This document shows positions 12,072 through 23,342 of a stretch of 64,000 nucleotides of DNA, piece after piece (within the stretch, counting starts at the first letter, position 1; the number at the start of each line of letters is the position of its first letter). A program made the position numbers and the translations under genes. This DNA is from Aaosphaeria pasadenensis. Lineage: Eukaryota > Ascomycota > Dothideomycetes > Pleosporales. The notes under the pieces were generated by a model. That model worked only from the letters and a program-made list of their open reading frames with translations. It made no database searches and was not told the DNA's origin. Location of the stretch: positions 1 through 64,000 of the forward strand of contig JAKLMB010000013.1 in the NCBI GenBank assembly GCA_022813625.1. The letters run 5' to 3'.

Positions 12072-12818
12072 ATGGCCACTCCAAGCTTAATCCCTTATCC
12101 TGTTGTGCCTGTCAAGGAAGAAGATGCCGATTTGTTCAAGAACGTTGTGAAATACGTTCATGAATACATGTCTCAGCCTGGACACGACAATTCCCACGAC
12201 TTCCTTCACATCCTGCGGGTCGTTTCCAATGCCAACCGCATTTTGGAAGCAGAACTCAAAGCCAACCCAGCCCAGAAATACGATACCTCAGCTCTCTTCC
12301 TTGCAGCCCTTCTTCACGACGTTGGAGATCGGAAATATGCGAAGCCCGGTGAAGATGTCGAGCAACAGATATCAAGGGTCTTAGTAGAGCTAGGAGCCCC
12401 GGAGCATCTTGCATTGAAGGTCCAGGCAATCGCAAAACATGTCAGCTACAGCGTGGAAACGAAGAAGCCGGAAGCTGTCAAAGAGGTTTTGCTGGAACAT
12501 CCCGAGCTAGCTATTGTGCAGGATTCCGATCGCCTCGATGCAATTGGTGCCATTGGTGTTGGAAGGGCCTTTTCTTATGGCGCTGCGAAGTGTCCAGATA
12601 AGCCTATGTCAAGGTCAGTAAGACGTGCAGCAATTCATTCCAATCAAGCTAACCGTTTAAATAGGGCAGTAGATCATTTTACCGAAAAACTGTTCAAATT
12701 GGAGGGCATGATGAAGACCACTACGGGGCGTGAATTGGCACAAGCGAGGCACAAGATTCTGGAAGATTTTGCTGTACAATTCAGACAAGAGTCTGAATTA
12801 ACTATCACTTTGCAATGA
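12072..12818 (+). CDS. HD-domain metal-dependent phosphohydrolase-like protein (copy 1)
   Basis: The protein belongs to the HD superfamily, in the YpgQ/YedJ-like group: H42-D43 and H46 early, H82-D83 in ALLHDVGDRKYA, and a DSDRLDAIGAIG block that supplies the downstream Asp. These residues normally bind a divalent metal for phosphomonoester or nucleotide hydrolysis; the substrate is not predictable. The full open frame gives 248 residues. However, 12614-12664 has a GTCAGT donor, a GCTAAC branch-like site and an AATAG acceptor. The intron is 51 nt, a multiple of three, so both forms stay in frame. The spliced product (12072-12613 plus 12665-12818, 231 residues) joins PMSR to AVDHF, which aligns better with its neighbour. 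It is followed 343 bp later by a paralogue on the same strand. Confidence 0.85.
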   Translation: MATPSLIPYPVVPVKEEDADLFKNVVKYVHEYMSQPGHDNSHDFLHILRVVSNANRILEAELKANPAQKYDTSALFLAALLHDVGDRKYAKPGEDVEQQISRVLVELGAPEHLALKVQAIAKHVSYSVETKKPEAVKEVLLEHPELAIVQDSDRLDAIGAIGVGRAFSYGAAKCPDKPMSRSVRRAAIHSNQANRLNRAVDHFTEKLFKLEGMMKTTTGRELAQARHKILEDFAVQFRQESELTITLQ

Positions 12819-13161
12819 CTGTAACAGTTGGGGTACCTGATACAGGGCGTGAGCCGCATGACACGGCTCCATTTTCGCGGTGAGGGGACCAAGCATCCTG
12901 CAGCAACTTAAAACATCATCGCGCTTCAGATGCAAGAGATTCCTCAATAGTAACAAACCTTATGCCTCGACACTAGCACGTTCAAACTAGATACGAGAGC
13001 TCTCTCAATTATTCACTCGCAAATTGAATGATGAATGATAGCAAGCTTTTTTGTTAACTTCTTCCCCCTCCAATTCAATTTTCCTCTTGCTCCAATTGAT
13101 CTATGATACCATTCTGATTTTAATTTACTCTCATTGCGCAAAACTATTCCCACAACATACA
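12819..13161. other. spacer between the two HD-domain genes
   Basis: This 343-bp gap holds the 3' end of copy 1 and the promoter of copy 2. A pyrimidine-rich stretch lies at 13055-13110, shortly before the start codon of copy 2, as is common in fungal promoters. Confidence 0.55.
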
Positions 13162-13956
13162 ATGCCACCCCAGCGTATGCCGCCATTACCACGTCGTAAT
13201 ACCGGTGCACCCTCAGAGGCATACGGCCACAATCCCAAAGTGCCAGGCCCATACCTCGATTCACCACAAGACGTCAGCTCGTTACTTCTTGTATTTCCCC
13301 ACCTGGATCCAAAGGATGTCGCTCTTGCTGAGAGAGTATGCATTAGGGTTCGCAAATATATGAAGCGATATGATAACACACACGACTATGAGCACATTCA
13401 AAGAGTAGTCGCAAACGCCGACCGAATATGGAATTCCGACCCGATGTTTGCCATTGAATTGAACCCTCTGGTTGTCTTCCTAGGCTGCTTGATGCACGAC
13501 GTGGGTGACCACAAATACCTACGTTTCTGGGAAAGTGGCGAACGCATCAAGGAGAAGATGCTTATCAAGTGCGGTGCTTCTAAACAGCTAGCACGGAAGG
13601 TCCAGATCATTGCAACAAACGTGTCATACAGAAACGAGAAGCGCAGGCCGGGTCATGTCAGAAGAATCTGTAATGAGCATAAAGAGCTGGCGGTCGTTCT
13701 GGATGCAGACAGATTGGAAGCACTTGGACCCGTAGGACTGGCTCGTACTTTTGCTTTCCACGGCCGCAGCAGGCAATTCAGGCATACCAGTATCTGGGGT
13801 GCGCTGCAACACAACTGGGAAAAGCTGTACGAGCTACCTTCAATGATGAAGACGGCTTATGGCAGAGATGAAGGCCAGCGGCTTTGGAAAAAGACACTGG
13901 AGTTCACTGGTGAATTCAGTTTGCAGGCAGATATTTCGTCAGTGGTCAATCCTTAA
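13162..13956 (+). CDS. HD-domain phosphohydrolase-like protein (copy 2)
   Basis: A single-exon gene of 264 residues, paralogous to the gene just upstream. It keeps the HD signature: THDYEHIQRV near the N-terminal third, CLMHDVGDHKYL, then VVLDADRLEALGPVGLARTF. The C-terminal part (WEKLYELPSMMKTAYGRDEG) parallels copy 1. It differs by a Pro-rich N-terminal leader, a diverged sequence and the absence of the intron seen in copy 1. The ATG at 13162 was chosen because the open frame upstream has no earlier ATG and the preceding residues are hydrophobic leader-like noise. Role and substrate are unknown. The tandem order and same strand indicate duplication followed by strong divergence. Confidence 0.85.
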   Translation: MPPQRMPPLPRRNTGAPSEAYGHNPKVPGPYLDSPQDVSSLLLVFPHLDPKDVALAERVCIRVRKYMKRYDNTHDYEHIQRVVANADRIWNSDPMFAIELNPLVVFLGCLMHDVGDHKYLRFWESGERIKEKMLIKCGASKQLARKVQIIATNVSYRNEKRRPGHVRRICNEHKELAVVLDADRLEALGPVGLARTFAFHGRSRQFRHTSIWGALQHNWEKLYELPSMMKTAYGRDEGQRLWKKTLEFTGEFSLQADISSVVNP

Positions 13957-14964
13957 ATTTTTCATTGAAAAGCTTCTTCGAACGTATCTTAGATCTCGCC
14001 AACTTCATCGAGGCATGACATGCTGTGACATGAAGAATCACTTGCATATGTACAATTAAAAAGTAAATAGGAGGCGGTGGCATTACTATGTATGTATCAA
14101 ACCCCTATGTGAAAATTAGTGACAATCTCGTTGTGTTCATTGATCGTACTGATGCAATCGCATCAAGAACCGACATGCAAGCCTCACGGAAATACCATAT
14201 CTGAACTCTATCGGCCATGCATTGCATTGCAAATATGTTCTCTTCTTTTGTACACCATTATTTCTCTACGCAAGACAGAAAATATCCTCTGGAGGGCTTC
14301 CACACGTCAATTGATGATTAACCCCGGAAGGTTAGAACACGTCTGCAGACGCCGACATTGATGCCGATCGATACAACACTTCGGATCGCAAACGCCGTGT
14401 AGTGCATGGGCTTAATGTTGTATTTGCAATTAATGGATATGACGTATTCGTGGTACGAAGTAGTTAATCGAGTGAGCGACTCGCGGCACAGCATGCGGAG
14501 AGGTTCGTACATGCTTTTGGTGACATGCCTATTAATTAATTAACGTTATCCCAGGACAGACAGACCTGCAGGGGAGCTGTGGGATCACCAAAAGAACATG
14601 CGGCACGTATGTGGGGTTGCACTTTGGGATATACCCGTTTCAGCTCAACCCCTGTGCTGATGATGGCACGATCTCGATAGCGGCGCATTTCTTTGGCCAA
14701 CGACTGTGCAGTGCTGTCGGTCCGTTCGAGCCGTTTATGAGTACTAATCGCTGACGAGACAGTAGCAGTGCAAATAGCTCATGACTAAGGTCAGGTAGGG
14801 TTAGTTTGCTAGCGGATAGCTCGTAATGCTTATGGTATCAAACGACGCCCTCTTGTCAAATTATCGGAATCGTAAGAAGAAACATGCATCTCTCTTCTCA
14901 CAATTCTCAGTGTTCGCCAGATTATTCTTTTGTCGAAAGTCAGCAACATTGATCCTTTGAAACC
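13957..14964. other. non-coding stretch between HD gene and aquaporin gene
   Basis: About 1 kb without a credible gene. Short overlapping open frames lack domains. The last part is presumably the promoter of the aquaporin-family gene. Confidence 0.55.
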
Positions 14965-16153
14965 ATGCATTTCGAGACCATGGGCACAGCGACAACACAG
15001 GATGTCGAGCTGGCGGATTCCTCGGCATCACAGGAACTTCATAAACGACGAAAAGGGATAATGAATGAGCCCTCCGTATCTTCACGACCTTTCGTTGGAC
15101 GTATTGGTGGAAACCAGGAATTCACGCTTCCCCGTAATGATTCGCATTATTCGACAATCGCTGAAAAGGTTCCTGACGTTTCGGGGACTTTTACCTGGAG
15201 AGATAGTTTTCGGTTGATCGCTTTCGCAGACGGCGAGCTCTGGAAAGAAGCGACTTTGGAAGGTGTTGGAACATGCCTCCAAATCTTCTTGTCTGGTCTT
15301 TTCTCTATTGGACTTGGGCCCGGCAGCAGCTTCGCCAGCGCCTCTACACCATTGACTGCAGCTGGATTTGCAGGTGTTCTGAACGCCCTTCTTATATCAT
15401 TCTTCATTTTCGTCGGAGGACCCGTTTCAGGTAAGTAACGAAAGAATGAATCCAAAAGGCGACGCATCGCTCAACGCTCTCTAGGTGGTCATTTTAATCC
15501 CTTCATCACTCTGTCGACCTTTTTTGCCCGCCTCTCCATTTTCCCGCGTACCGTCCTCTACGTCATCTTTCAATGTACAGGAGCCGTGGTTGCGGGCTTC
15601 ATGCTTCGCGCGGCCATCGGTAGTAAACAGGCCTTTGGCATGATCCCAGGGTGCTACATTGACACCTCTATCATCACCCCTGGCCAAGCGTACGCAACAT
15701 CCCCATTCCAGACATGAGACAGCACGCTAACGGCCAGCAGATATGTATTCGAGACAATGACATCGTTTGGCCTGATTTTTATCGCTTTTGGTGTCGGTCT
15801 CGATCCTCGTCAGAGACAGGTCTTTGGTCCTGCAGTTTCGTCCTTGTTGGTAGGCATGGCTCTTGGATTCACCAGCTTCGTGTCCGGAATTGCCAGGCCA
15901 GGCTATACGGGAGCTTGTGAGTACATGATGAGTGAAATGAGAGGCTTCTCGACTGACAAAAGCAGCATTGAATCCCGCACGATGCTTGGGCCTGATGTCA
16001 GCAGCCGGTAAGCAACCTATGCAAAATAACCATATCTTCCACTAATGCCTTCCAGACCAATTCAATTACCACTACATCCACTGGTTTGGAGACTTGACGG
16101 CAGCGATCATCAACGGAATCATGTACTGGATAATTCCCATCTACAAAGATTAG
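14965..16153 (+). CDS. aquaporin / MIP-family membrane channel
   Basis: Five exons: 14965-15430, 15485-15689, 15741-15916, 15966-16007 and 16056-16153, giving 328 residues; every junction keeps frame. The protein has an N-terminal cytosolic region of about 90 residues followed by six hydrophobic segments. The two pore half-helices carry the MIP boxes: GHFNPF (N160-P161-F162) in the first loop and LNPARCLG (N285-P286-A287-R288) in the second. The first box has Phe where the classical motif has Ala, a variation seen in some fungal MIPs. The C-terminus HWFGDLTAAIINGIMYW fits the last helix. Transport of water or small neutral solutes is the family role; selectivity cannot be decided from the motif. 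One 42-nt exon carries the second NPA box. Confidence 0.9.
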
Positions 16154-16456
16154 GCGCTGAGATGCATCGGCAATAAAAGGCACGAATAGCCACAAAAGAT
16201 ACATAGATTTTAATCAGTAGAAATAATAATATTACTCTTCATTCCGACATTTTTTCAAGATTTGACAGATGTGACGACTGAGATGCAAACTGGTGTTCGT
16301 AATTGACCCGAGATTGGGACGCGTCGGATTATTGATTGAACCGTGGTAGTTGCCAAGGCGCTAACGAGAAGCGACTCGCACTCTTCGTTTTACAACTTTT
16401 GAATTTCAAAGACCACGACAGTTCACATCGACAACTCAACGACCAAAACCGCCAAA
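16154..16456. other. spacer with rps7 promoter
   Basis: A 303-bp region between the aquaporin stop and the rps7 start. It is A/T-rich at its left end and probably contains the ribosomal protein promoter. No specific element is recognised. Confidence 0.5.
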
Positions 16457-17271
16457 ATGTCGTCGCCTGCCTTGAACAAGATCGCCCCCAACAGCCCCTC
16501 GAGGCAGAACCCGTCCGAGATCGAGACGAGCATCGCCAATGCTCTCTACGACCTCGAGACCAACATCCCCGACTTGAAGACCTCTCTTCGCGCTCTTCAG
16601 TTCGTCTCCGCTCGCGAGGTAAGATGAAGCAACTCCGCCAGTCTACAACACAAATCCCTCCATCGATGCGCTCTCGATCGCCGAAGCCATTGCATACCCA
16701 TACAATATCTTGTTGAAACGAAGAGGCGGTGGGCACTGGGCAGCTTCAGTACGCTGACACCAGGATTCTTAGATCGAGGTCGGTCACGGCAGGAAGGCCA
16801 TTGTCATCTTCGTCCCTGTCCCTACTCTCCAGGGCTGGCACAAGACCCAGCAGCGGTATGTAAAATTGAGACTTCAATAGCCATGTTGGAGTGCTAATTT
16901 TTTTCAGTCTCACTCGTGAGCTCGAGAAGAAGTTCTCTGACCGCCACGTTTTGATCATCGCTTCCCGCCGCATCCTCCCCCGTCCCAAGCGCTCCAACCG
17001 CTCCCGCACTTCCCAGACCCAGAAGCGTCCCCGCTCCCGAACTCTCACTGCCGTCCACGACGCTATCCTCACCGACCTCGTCTACCCCGTCGAGATTGTC
17101 GGCAAGCGCACCAGGACCCGTGAGGACGGATCCAAGATCCTCAAGGTCATCCTTGACGAGAAGGAGCGCGGTGGTGTTGACTACAGGCTCGACACCTACT
17201 CCGAGGTGTACAAGCGCCTCACTGGCAAGGGTGTGAACTTCGAGTTCCCCCAGGCTGCTGCGGACTACTAG
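16457..17271 (+). CDS. rps7: 40S ribosomal protein S7 (eS7)
   Basis: Exons 16457-16618, 16773-16855 and 16908-17271 encode 202 residues, the usual eS7 length. The sequence shows the eS7 blocks: LRALQFVSARE, IEVGHGRKAIVIFVPVP, the basic stretch SRRILPRPKRSNRSRTSQ, AVHDAILTDLVYPVEIVGKR and the C-terminal DTYSEVYKRLTGKGVNFEFP. eS7 is a component of the small ribosomal subunit with a role in 18S rRNA maturation. The codon use is strongly C-ending, typical of a highly expressed fungal gene. The first intron is 154 nt, about three times longer than its neighbours, which is common in ribosomal protein genes. The ATG follows a GCCAAA context. Confidence 0.97.
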
Positions 17272-17480
17272 GCGGAAAACTTGGGCATTCATGGTTCAGG
17301 CGTACGGCTAGGGCATAACTCATGCATCATGTGTCCTTGGTCTCAAAAAATATGATTCGTGCCCGTGTTTGGGCGTATGATACCAATTGATTTTCATTTT
17401 GATGTGATGGCCTTTCTTCAAATTGCTTGAACCTTTTCTCGTGCATCCTACTGACGTCTCCCGACGTTTGCTCAATATAT

Positions 17481-18275
17481 CTACTGTCTATCTAGCTCGG
17501 GGTAGTGCCTGAAGACGCCATTGCTATATGGCTGTCGCCTGTCGCTGGCAAGATACTCCTTCAGCCCACTCCGCTCTTGCACGCTTGTATAGAACGACTC
17601 AAATAGCAAGGGATAGTCTTTCTCTCTCGCCTCCACCTCTTTCGGAAACGCAAACTTCAGCCCATTGAGCACATGCCAGAGTGTTGTATCGGCGTATGAG
17701 AGTTTCTTTCCAACCAAGTGCTTCCCCTCTCCCTGGGGTTCGTTGCCTTTGAGCACACGCTCGAAGTAGCCAAAGAACTTGGGTATACGGTTCTCTCTGA
17801 AGTCATTCGCCCTCTTCAGAGCCTCGTCCTTCTGATCCTCGTAGTAGGCACCGACAGAGATAGGATGGTGGGTGTCGTGGGTCTCGTTGTTGAGATCGAG
17901 AGCCGTCAGCGCATGGCTCAGTACCCAATGCTTCTCCGCCTCGTCTTCTCCAGCCAGATCTAGCTTATCTCCCAAGTAGGACAGAATGGCTGGGGTTTGG
18001 TATAGAACGAGCGATTTCCCGTCCTTGCCCTCGCCTGGAACACGGAGAGCAGGCGGTGCGAAGGCCGGCGGGTTGCCGTCGTCGTCGACCGTCAGGTTGT
18101 CGTCTTTGCAGGCGAGCACGGCGTTGATGCCGTCCTTGGATTCGTTGGATATGTCTTTGTAGGAGGTTCCGGTCGCCTCGAAGACCAGGCGGACAAACTC
18201 GCCGCGGCCAGGGATGACGGGCCAGTAGAGGAGCTCGTAGGGAGGTTGGGTGCGGACTTTCTTAGCTGAAGACAT
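17481..18275 (-). CDS. glutathione S-transferase-like protein
   Basis: A single-exon gene of 264 residues. The N-terminal thioredoxin-like GST domain begins with YELLYWPVIPGRGEFVRLVF, resembling the sigma/mu-like branch in which a Tyr near the start activates glutathione. A YQTPAILSYLGDKL block fits the glutathione-binding segment, although the usual Ser-Arg after the cis-Pro region is altered. The C-terminal helical domain includes GKKLSYADTTLWHVLNGLKF, matching the conserved ADTTLW-type motif. Likely roles are conjugation or reduction of small molecules in the cytosol. The substrate is unknown. It is convergent with rps7, with a 209-bp gap. Confidence 0.85.
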   Translation of the reverse strand: MSSAKKVRTQPPYELLYWPVIPGRGEFVRLVFEATGTSYKDISNESKDGINAVLACKDDNLTVDDDGNPPAFAPPALRVPGEGKDGKSLVLYQTPAILSYLGDKLDLAGEDEAEKHWVLSHALTALDLNNETHDTHHPISVGAYYEDQKDEALKRANDFRENRIPKFFGYFERVLKGNEPQGEGKHLVGKKLSYADTTLWHVLNGLKFAFPKEVEAREKDYPLLFESFYTSVQERSGLKEYLASDRRQPYSNGVFRHYPELDRQ

Positions 18276-19561
18276 GATTGCTCCGCGAAGACTCTGTAGT
18301 GATTGGTGTGGGTTTTGGATATGCTCTCACGCGGCTTTCTGGCCAATATGGGCTACTTTCAGTCAAACGAAATCGATATGTTCAGAGGGAACAATTGAAC
18401 CTGCGGATTGTTTAGTGACACGGAATTTTGAGCATTCCAGAGGAACCAGTGGTCGCGTGAGAGGTATAAAAGTAACGAGTATCAACAATTGCACCTGGCG
18501 CGGATGCTAACTCCCTATAAACAATATATCTGTGTGTCACGGTGAGGTTGAATTGCTTCCGGCATTTCCTGAATGAAGGAGGAGTATTATATCATCACCG
18601 GTTCGGGCACTGGAGTAGGCAGCTACCCTGGCCTGGCCTGGATTGGGTTAGGTAATTAGATGTTGAATTACAAAGTGCGGTTGGCTGCCATGCACTTGTG
18701 TGTACGACTCCGCAATGGGCCGAATCACATGCACATTTGTATCAAAGGAGGAAGATATATATATTACGAGGTACGAAGTACATAATCGATAGAATAGACA
18801 GACTTGATTGCCAAGCTGGCTTGAGAATACCGAGACAACGAAATCCATTCCCATCAGACTCGCGTCAAATCACAGTGTTAGCGTGCCGCTGGCTCTATGC
18901 CATGTAACGTGGGTACTCCATGTGAGAGGTTGAGGATTGTCTTCCTTGCAACAACTGAGTTCGGCACATCACGTCTTGATTGGAGATGCGATGTATCGTC
19001 GCGAGGTTTCTTTTTCGTTGGGAGAGAAGCAAACATAGCGCCACCGAGCCACGTAGTAATTTACAAGGTTTCACAATAAATGAGGAGACCTCAAAATAGA
19101 CGGCGCAATGATTTTGGACTCATACAAATCGAAAGAACATATGCTCGAGAGCTACAGGTATGTGTATCTTCGTTTAGAATGGGTTAAGAAGTTAGCTATG
19201 AAACCACAGACGTGGGAATCATCCCTGCTTCAAACGTTGACTCGTGCAGAACAAATGCAAATAGTAAGCGAGCATACTTGCTGCTGACCTTCCGTTCGAT
19301 TCCACCTTTTCTTAAAGTACGGATAGATAACCAATGTTCCTTGTAACCTGCCACCTCATAAATGATCAAACTTTCGGCGTTGTGTAACGGAAAGCCTCGC
19401 ATTCGCTGAATAAGTTCTGCTCTTGGGACCTTCCCAGCTGAGCACACTTGCTGCCTTGCAAACCCCTCATTTCCACGCCATCTCTTCCTCCCTTTCTAAA
19501 ATACTCACGAGGCTCTTCCCAATTGCAAAAAGAAGAGTTTCCATATGTTTACTAGCCCGTC
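18276..19561. promoter_or_regulatory. divergent intergenic region, GST-like / CCCH genes
   Basis: A 1.3-kb non-coding region between divergently transcribed genes. It has no open frame with family features. It must contain both promoters; no element can be assigned with confidence. Confidence 0.5.
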
Positions 19562-21502
19562 ATGGTAGAATTTAGCAACTCATATCAGGGCGAGTTGGAC
19601 CACTACGCCTTCAAGCTTGAAAGCTTCAGGCGCTCAGACGAGGCTCGAGATCAGCTCGTGACTGTGGGTTCTGCACCGCCGCTATCGCACTGGGAATATG
19701 CTTGCTGAATCTTTCTAGGACCTCATCCAAAAGTATAGAAATCTCCTGGAAGAGCATACCATTCTAAAGGATGATTTCCACAGTGAACAGACCGTCCGTC
19801 GTGCTTATCATCTTGAAAAGAAGGCCCTCGAGCTAGAGACGACCCAGCTTCGAAATAGTTTAGTGAGAAACCACGATGCGAATTCCTGTGCAGCAAATCA
19901 CTAATTAGAATAGGACAGTTCCAATTTTGTATTGGCTTTGATTGATGGTGATGGATTTATTGTAAGAAACTATTCGCAGGCCCATTGTACCAGCAAGGCT
20001 GAACGGCTGACTGACATACTTCATAGTTTCAAGATCTATTGCTTAAGGCTGGTGCCGATGGTGGATCAGAAGCCGCTTCTAAACTGCAGGCTTCCATCCA
20101 GCAACACGTGGAATCATTATACGGTGGCATCTCCAGGAAGTGGCCAATAATGGTGCATGTCTACGTCAGCCTGGACAAGCTGGCACAAAAGCTCGCCAGT
20201 GTTTTGCTCCTCAGACACCCCACAGAGCTACGCGCATTTGCTCAGTCATTCGGAGTCAACCAACCGCTATTCAGTATTATAGATGTCGGCCAAGGGAAGG
20301 AGCGAGCCGATTATCGGATCAAAGGTGACGACCTGCGCAGCGCCATTTCCTTTTCTTTCTGCTAATGCCTGCCAATTAGAAATGCTTCGCACATTCGGTG
20401 ACAATCCCACCTGCAAGCACATCATCTTCGCGGGATCTCATGATTCCGGCTATCTCCTTAATCTAGATCAATACAAGCACGATTTGACCAAGGCGTCCCG
20501 CATTACCTTGCTTGAGTCAACCGAGCCTGCGCGCGGTTTCGCGGAACTGCCCAACTTTCACCGCGCCCGTTTCGATGCCGTCTTCAGAACAAACCCCCTT
20601 CCTGACTATGTCCCACCTCCTAAACCAGCTGTGCCACATACGGTATTGAGAACCGTATCAAACGGCAACGCCCAGTCCGGAATTGCTTCGCCGGGGCCTG
20701 AGGTACAGACTCCAATCCCGAAAAGACAGAGTCCTGTCTCTGTTCAGCCAGCCCCTGTTCAATCGGCCCCTGTTCAACCATCGCCTATCCAGCCAGCAAG
20801 TCCCGCTGTGAGTGCTTCAAGGTCTGGCTCAATCGACTCATCGTGGGCCACTGTGGGGAAGAACGGAGCAAGTGGAAATACCATATCCCTCCAGACTAAA
20901 GGTCAGAAAAAGAAAAAATATATTTATTATAACAAGAATGGTCAGCGGTTGGACGAGCCTCTTCCGCCAAGGGATGAAAACGGTTCCGTCGCACTCATTC
21001 GACGCATGAACGAGGTAAGACTGATCCCGGAGATTTCATGGCCATGACCAAAAGTGTGACCTTGAAGTTGATATTGTGAATAGACCGGCCGTAATCTGTG
21101 TAACAATTGGCATCTGAATCGAGGCCAGTGTCTCAGTGGTACATCCTGTCGATTCCAACACGAGCCGAAACTCAGCATCGCCGAGCTCAACGCCCTGCGC
21201 TATAAGACCCGTCAGCTCCTATGCAAAGATCGCGGCTGCGAGAACTTCGACTGCTGTGAGTACCACTCCTTCTCCTCTTTCTCTCTCCTCAGACGGGCAA
21301 TGGTTTTCAATACCCATTACTATTACTAACCCGACACAAATCAGACCTTGGACACCAGTGCTCCCACGAAAGAGACGTAGGAAGCTGTCAGTACGGCAAC
21401 AACTGCCACTTTAGAGTCACGCACGGCATGGAACGAGCCAAGGCCGAAAGATGGGACGAGGACGGCAATGTCGAGTTTGTCAGCGGTAGCAGTGCTGCAT
21501 AA
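19562..21502 (+). CDS. tandem CCCH zinc-finger protein with fungal DUF7923-like domain
   Basis: Seven exons (19562-19663, 19719-19862, 19914-19961, 20027-20324, 20380-21014, 21084-21255, 21345-21502) give 518 residues. The first donor is ambiguous between 19657 and 19663. The N-terminal region is a coiled coil (DLIQKYRNLLEEH to about residue 80). Next comes a globular domain starting LALIDGDGFIFQDDLL and ending near the RFDAVF block, which I recognise as the domain that accompanies CCCH fingers in many fungal proteins. The acidic residues in LIDGDG and AGSHDSGYL recall PIN/NYN-type folds; that is inference. A Pro/Ser-rich linker follows, then two zinc-finger modules: C-x9-C-x5-C-x3-H and a Cys/His-rich second module ending CHFRVTH. 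RNA binding is likely. Confidence 0.85.
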
Positions 21503-23342
21503 AAAGTCCAACTAAAGAAGTAACTACGATAATTGTCCATGTCCCTACACTAGTAGGATATGTGGACATGCGTCCATGACGACGAAATTGGAGACGACGG
21601 AACTAAACGGGCGACCTTTAACATCATTACAGAGAACATTTACAGGCGTTGACGAACAACGGAAAGAACAGGACCTTTACAGAATGAACCAACCAAAGGA
21701 TCCTTAAACAGATTTGGCTAAATATTTATTAACATTGAGTGGTAGTAGTAGGGGATGGAAAGACGAGTATAAATTGATACTTGAATTAAGCTAGGTTGCG
21801 GAGTCCAGGACTAAAAGCAGAGTTTACAAAAGAGGGGAGAGGATGAATCTAAATTGTTTTCAGAGAATAACGTAGGAAATAACATACCTCTTAGTCTAAG
21901 CTCTATTCTAAATTAAAAACTGCAAGCTGGCTGCCTACATCTACATGTTGAACCCCTTCCTAGCATCTTTTCTACGAGTGCTTGAAACTAGGAAAGCTAG
22001 TATCCTGCTTCCCCATTCACTCTTGTCTTCATTTTCACCATCGTGTTCACTGTAGTCTTTACGGAATCTTCACGGAATCTTCACTGTCAGGTTCACCTTC
22101 ACCTTCACCACCCTAAGCCACACACACAAACAAAAGCAATAGGTTTGTGCTCGTGCCATCTGGATCGTACAACACATTAAAGCCCTGTTCAGTTCGCCTA
22201 TCCAAACTCAAACCTCTGTCAATCGATGGTCAGTATATAGCATGGAAAGAAATGCGTGTGACGGAGCGGGAAGATACGGTCGTGCCGTGCCGTGCCGTGT
22301 GTTCGTTTCTAGTCCATGTCGTGATGACTGGGTAAAGGGAGAGGGAAAGGAGGTGGGTGGATTTCGTGGTATGGGGCTGGTTGGTGGTTGTTATGGTACC
22401 GCTCACTGTGTGCTAAGAGATGATGAAGATGATGACGGCGAAGGTTTTAGGGAAGTATGATATATAATTCGTTGTTGAAAGAAGTCGACTCACGTAATCA
22501 TTACACTCCGTTAAGTCAAGTCAAGTCAAGTCAAGTCAAGTCACATCATGCACAGTCAGATACCACAACATGAAGATAAAGACGTCTTATTCCCAATCTC
22601 CTTTTGGAACTATCGCTAAGCCAGCCAGCACAGGCAATCATCTTCACCCATTGGCCCAAAGCACCAAAAAAAGAGAAAAGGGAAGAGTAAGAATCGTATC
22701 AAGTGTACTAGGTATACGAATTGACCGTCCAACTGCCGAAGTGAGACGAGAAGAAAAGGACCCGGCAAAATGAAACGCCAGCTCGGAATGGAACGCCGGC
22801 CCATGGAAGCAAGATAGAACGCCAAACAATAGAAAGTAAGCAAGCAGGCAAGCAAGCAGATGAGCAAGCGAGCACGCACGCACGCAGACAATCGATCCAC
22901 CCACCATCCCTTCGCCAGTCGATTGGGGCATGATCCGGGCCAAGCTGCGGCGATGGAGAGATCGAGAGAGAACCGGACTCAAAACCCGCTGAGATAGAAC
23001 GCCAAGTGCCAAAGAAAAGGAGAAGAAAAACAATACACGGATGAATGGTCTAAGAACAAAGAGGACTGGATCAATGCTGTGGTCTCTCAGTCATGCCCTC
23101 CCATGTGCGCCGACAAATGCTATCTATAGGTAGTCATCAACGCAGTAATGAGGTAAAGTCGTCTACTGAGAAACAAGCATCAGGCGGCCTGCATTCATCG
23201 CCGTTGTTGTCGTTTTGGTACATATGCAGTGAAAATGATGATGATGAAATGGTCATGCAGAAAAACAACGCAAATCATGCGAAGTGGTAGAAAGTTGGGT
23301 ATTGTAATACAGTGGATGGAATGGAATCGTCCAGGGCCGGAA
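21503..23342. other. convergent non-coding region
   Basis: About 1.8 kb between two convergent genes, with long 3' UTRs likely. It contains a pentanucleotide repeat at 22513 and simple GCAAGCAG-type runs near 22840-22890. No credible gene was seen. Confidence 0.55.
22513..22542. repeat. pentanucleotide repeat AAGTC, 6 copies
   Basis: Six perfect copies of AAGTC in tandem within the long non-coding stretch. Confidence 0.95.
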
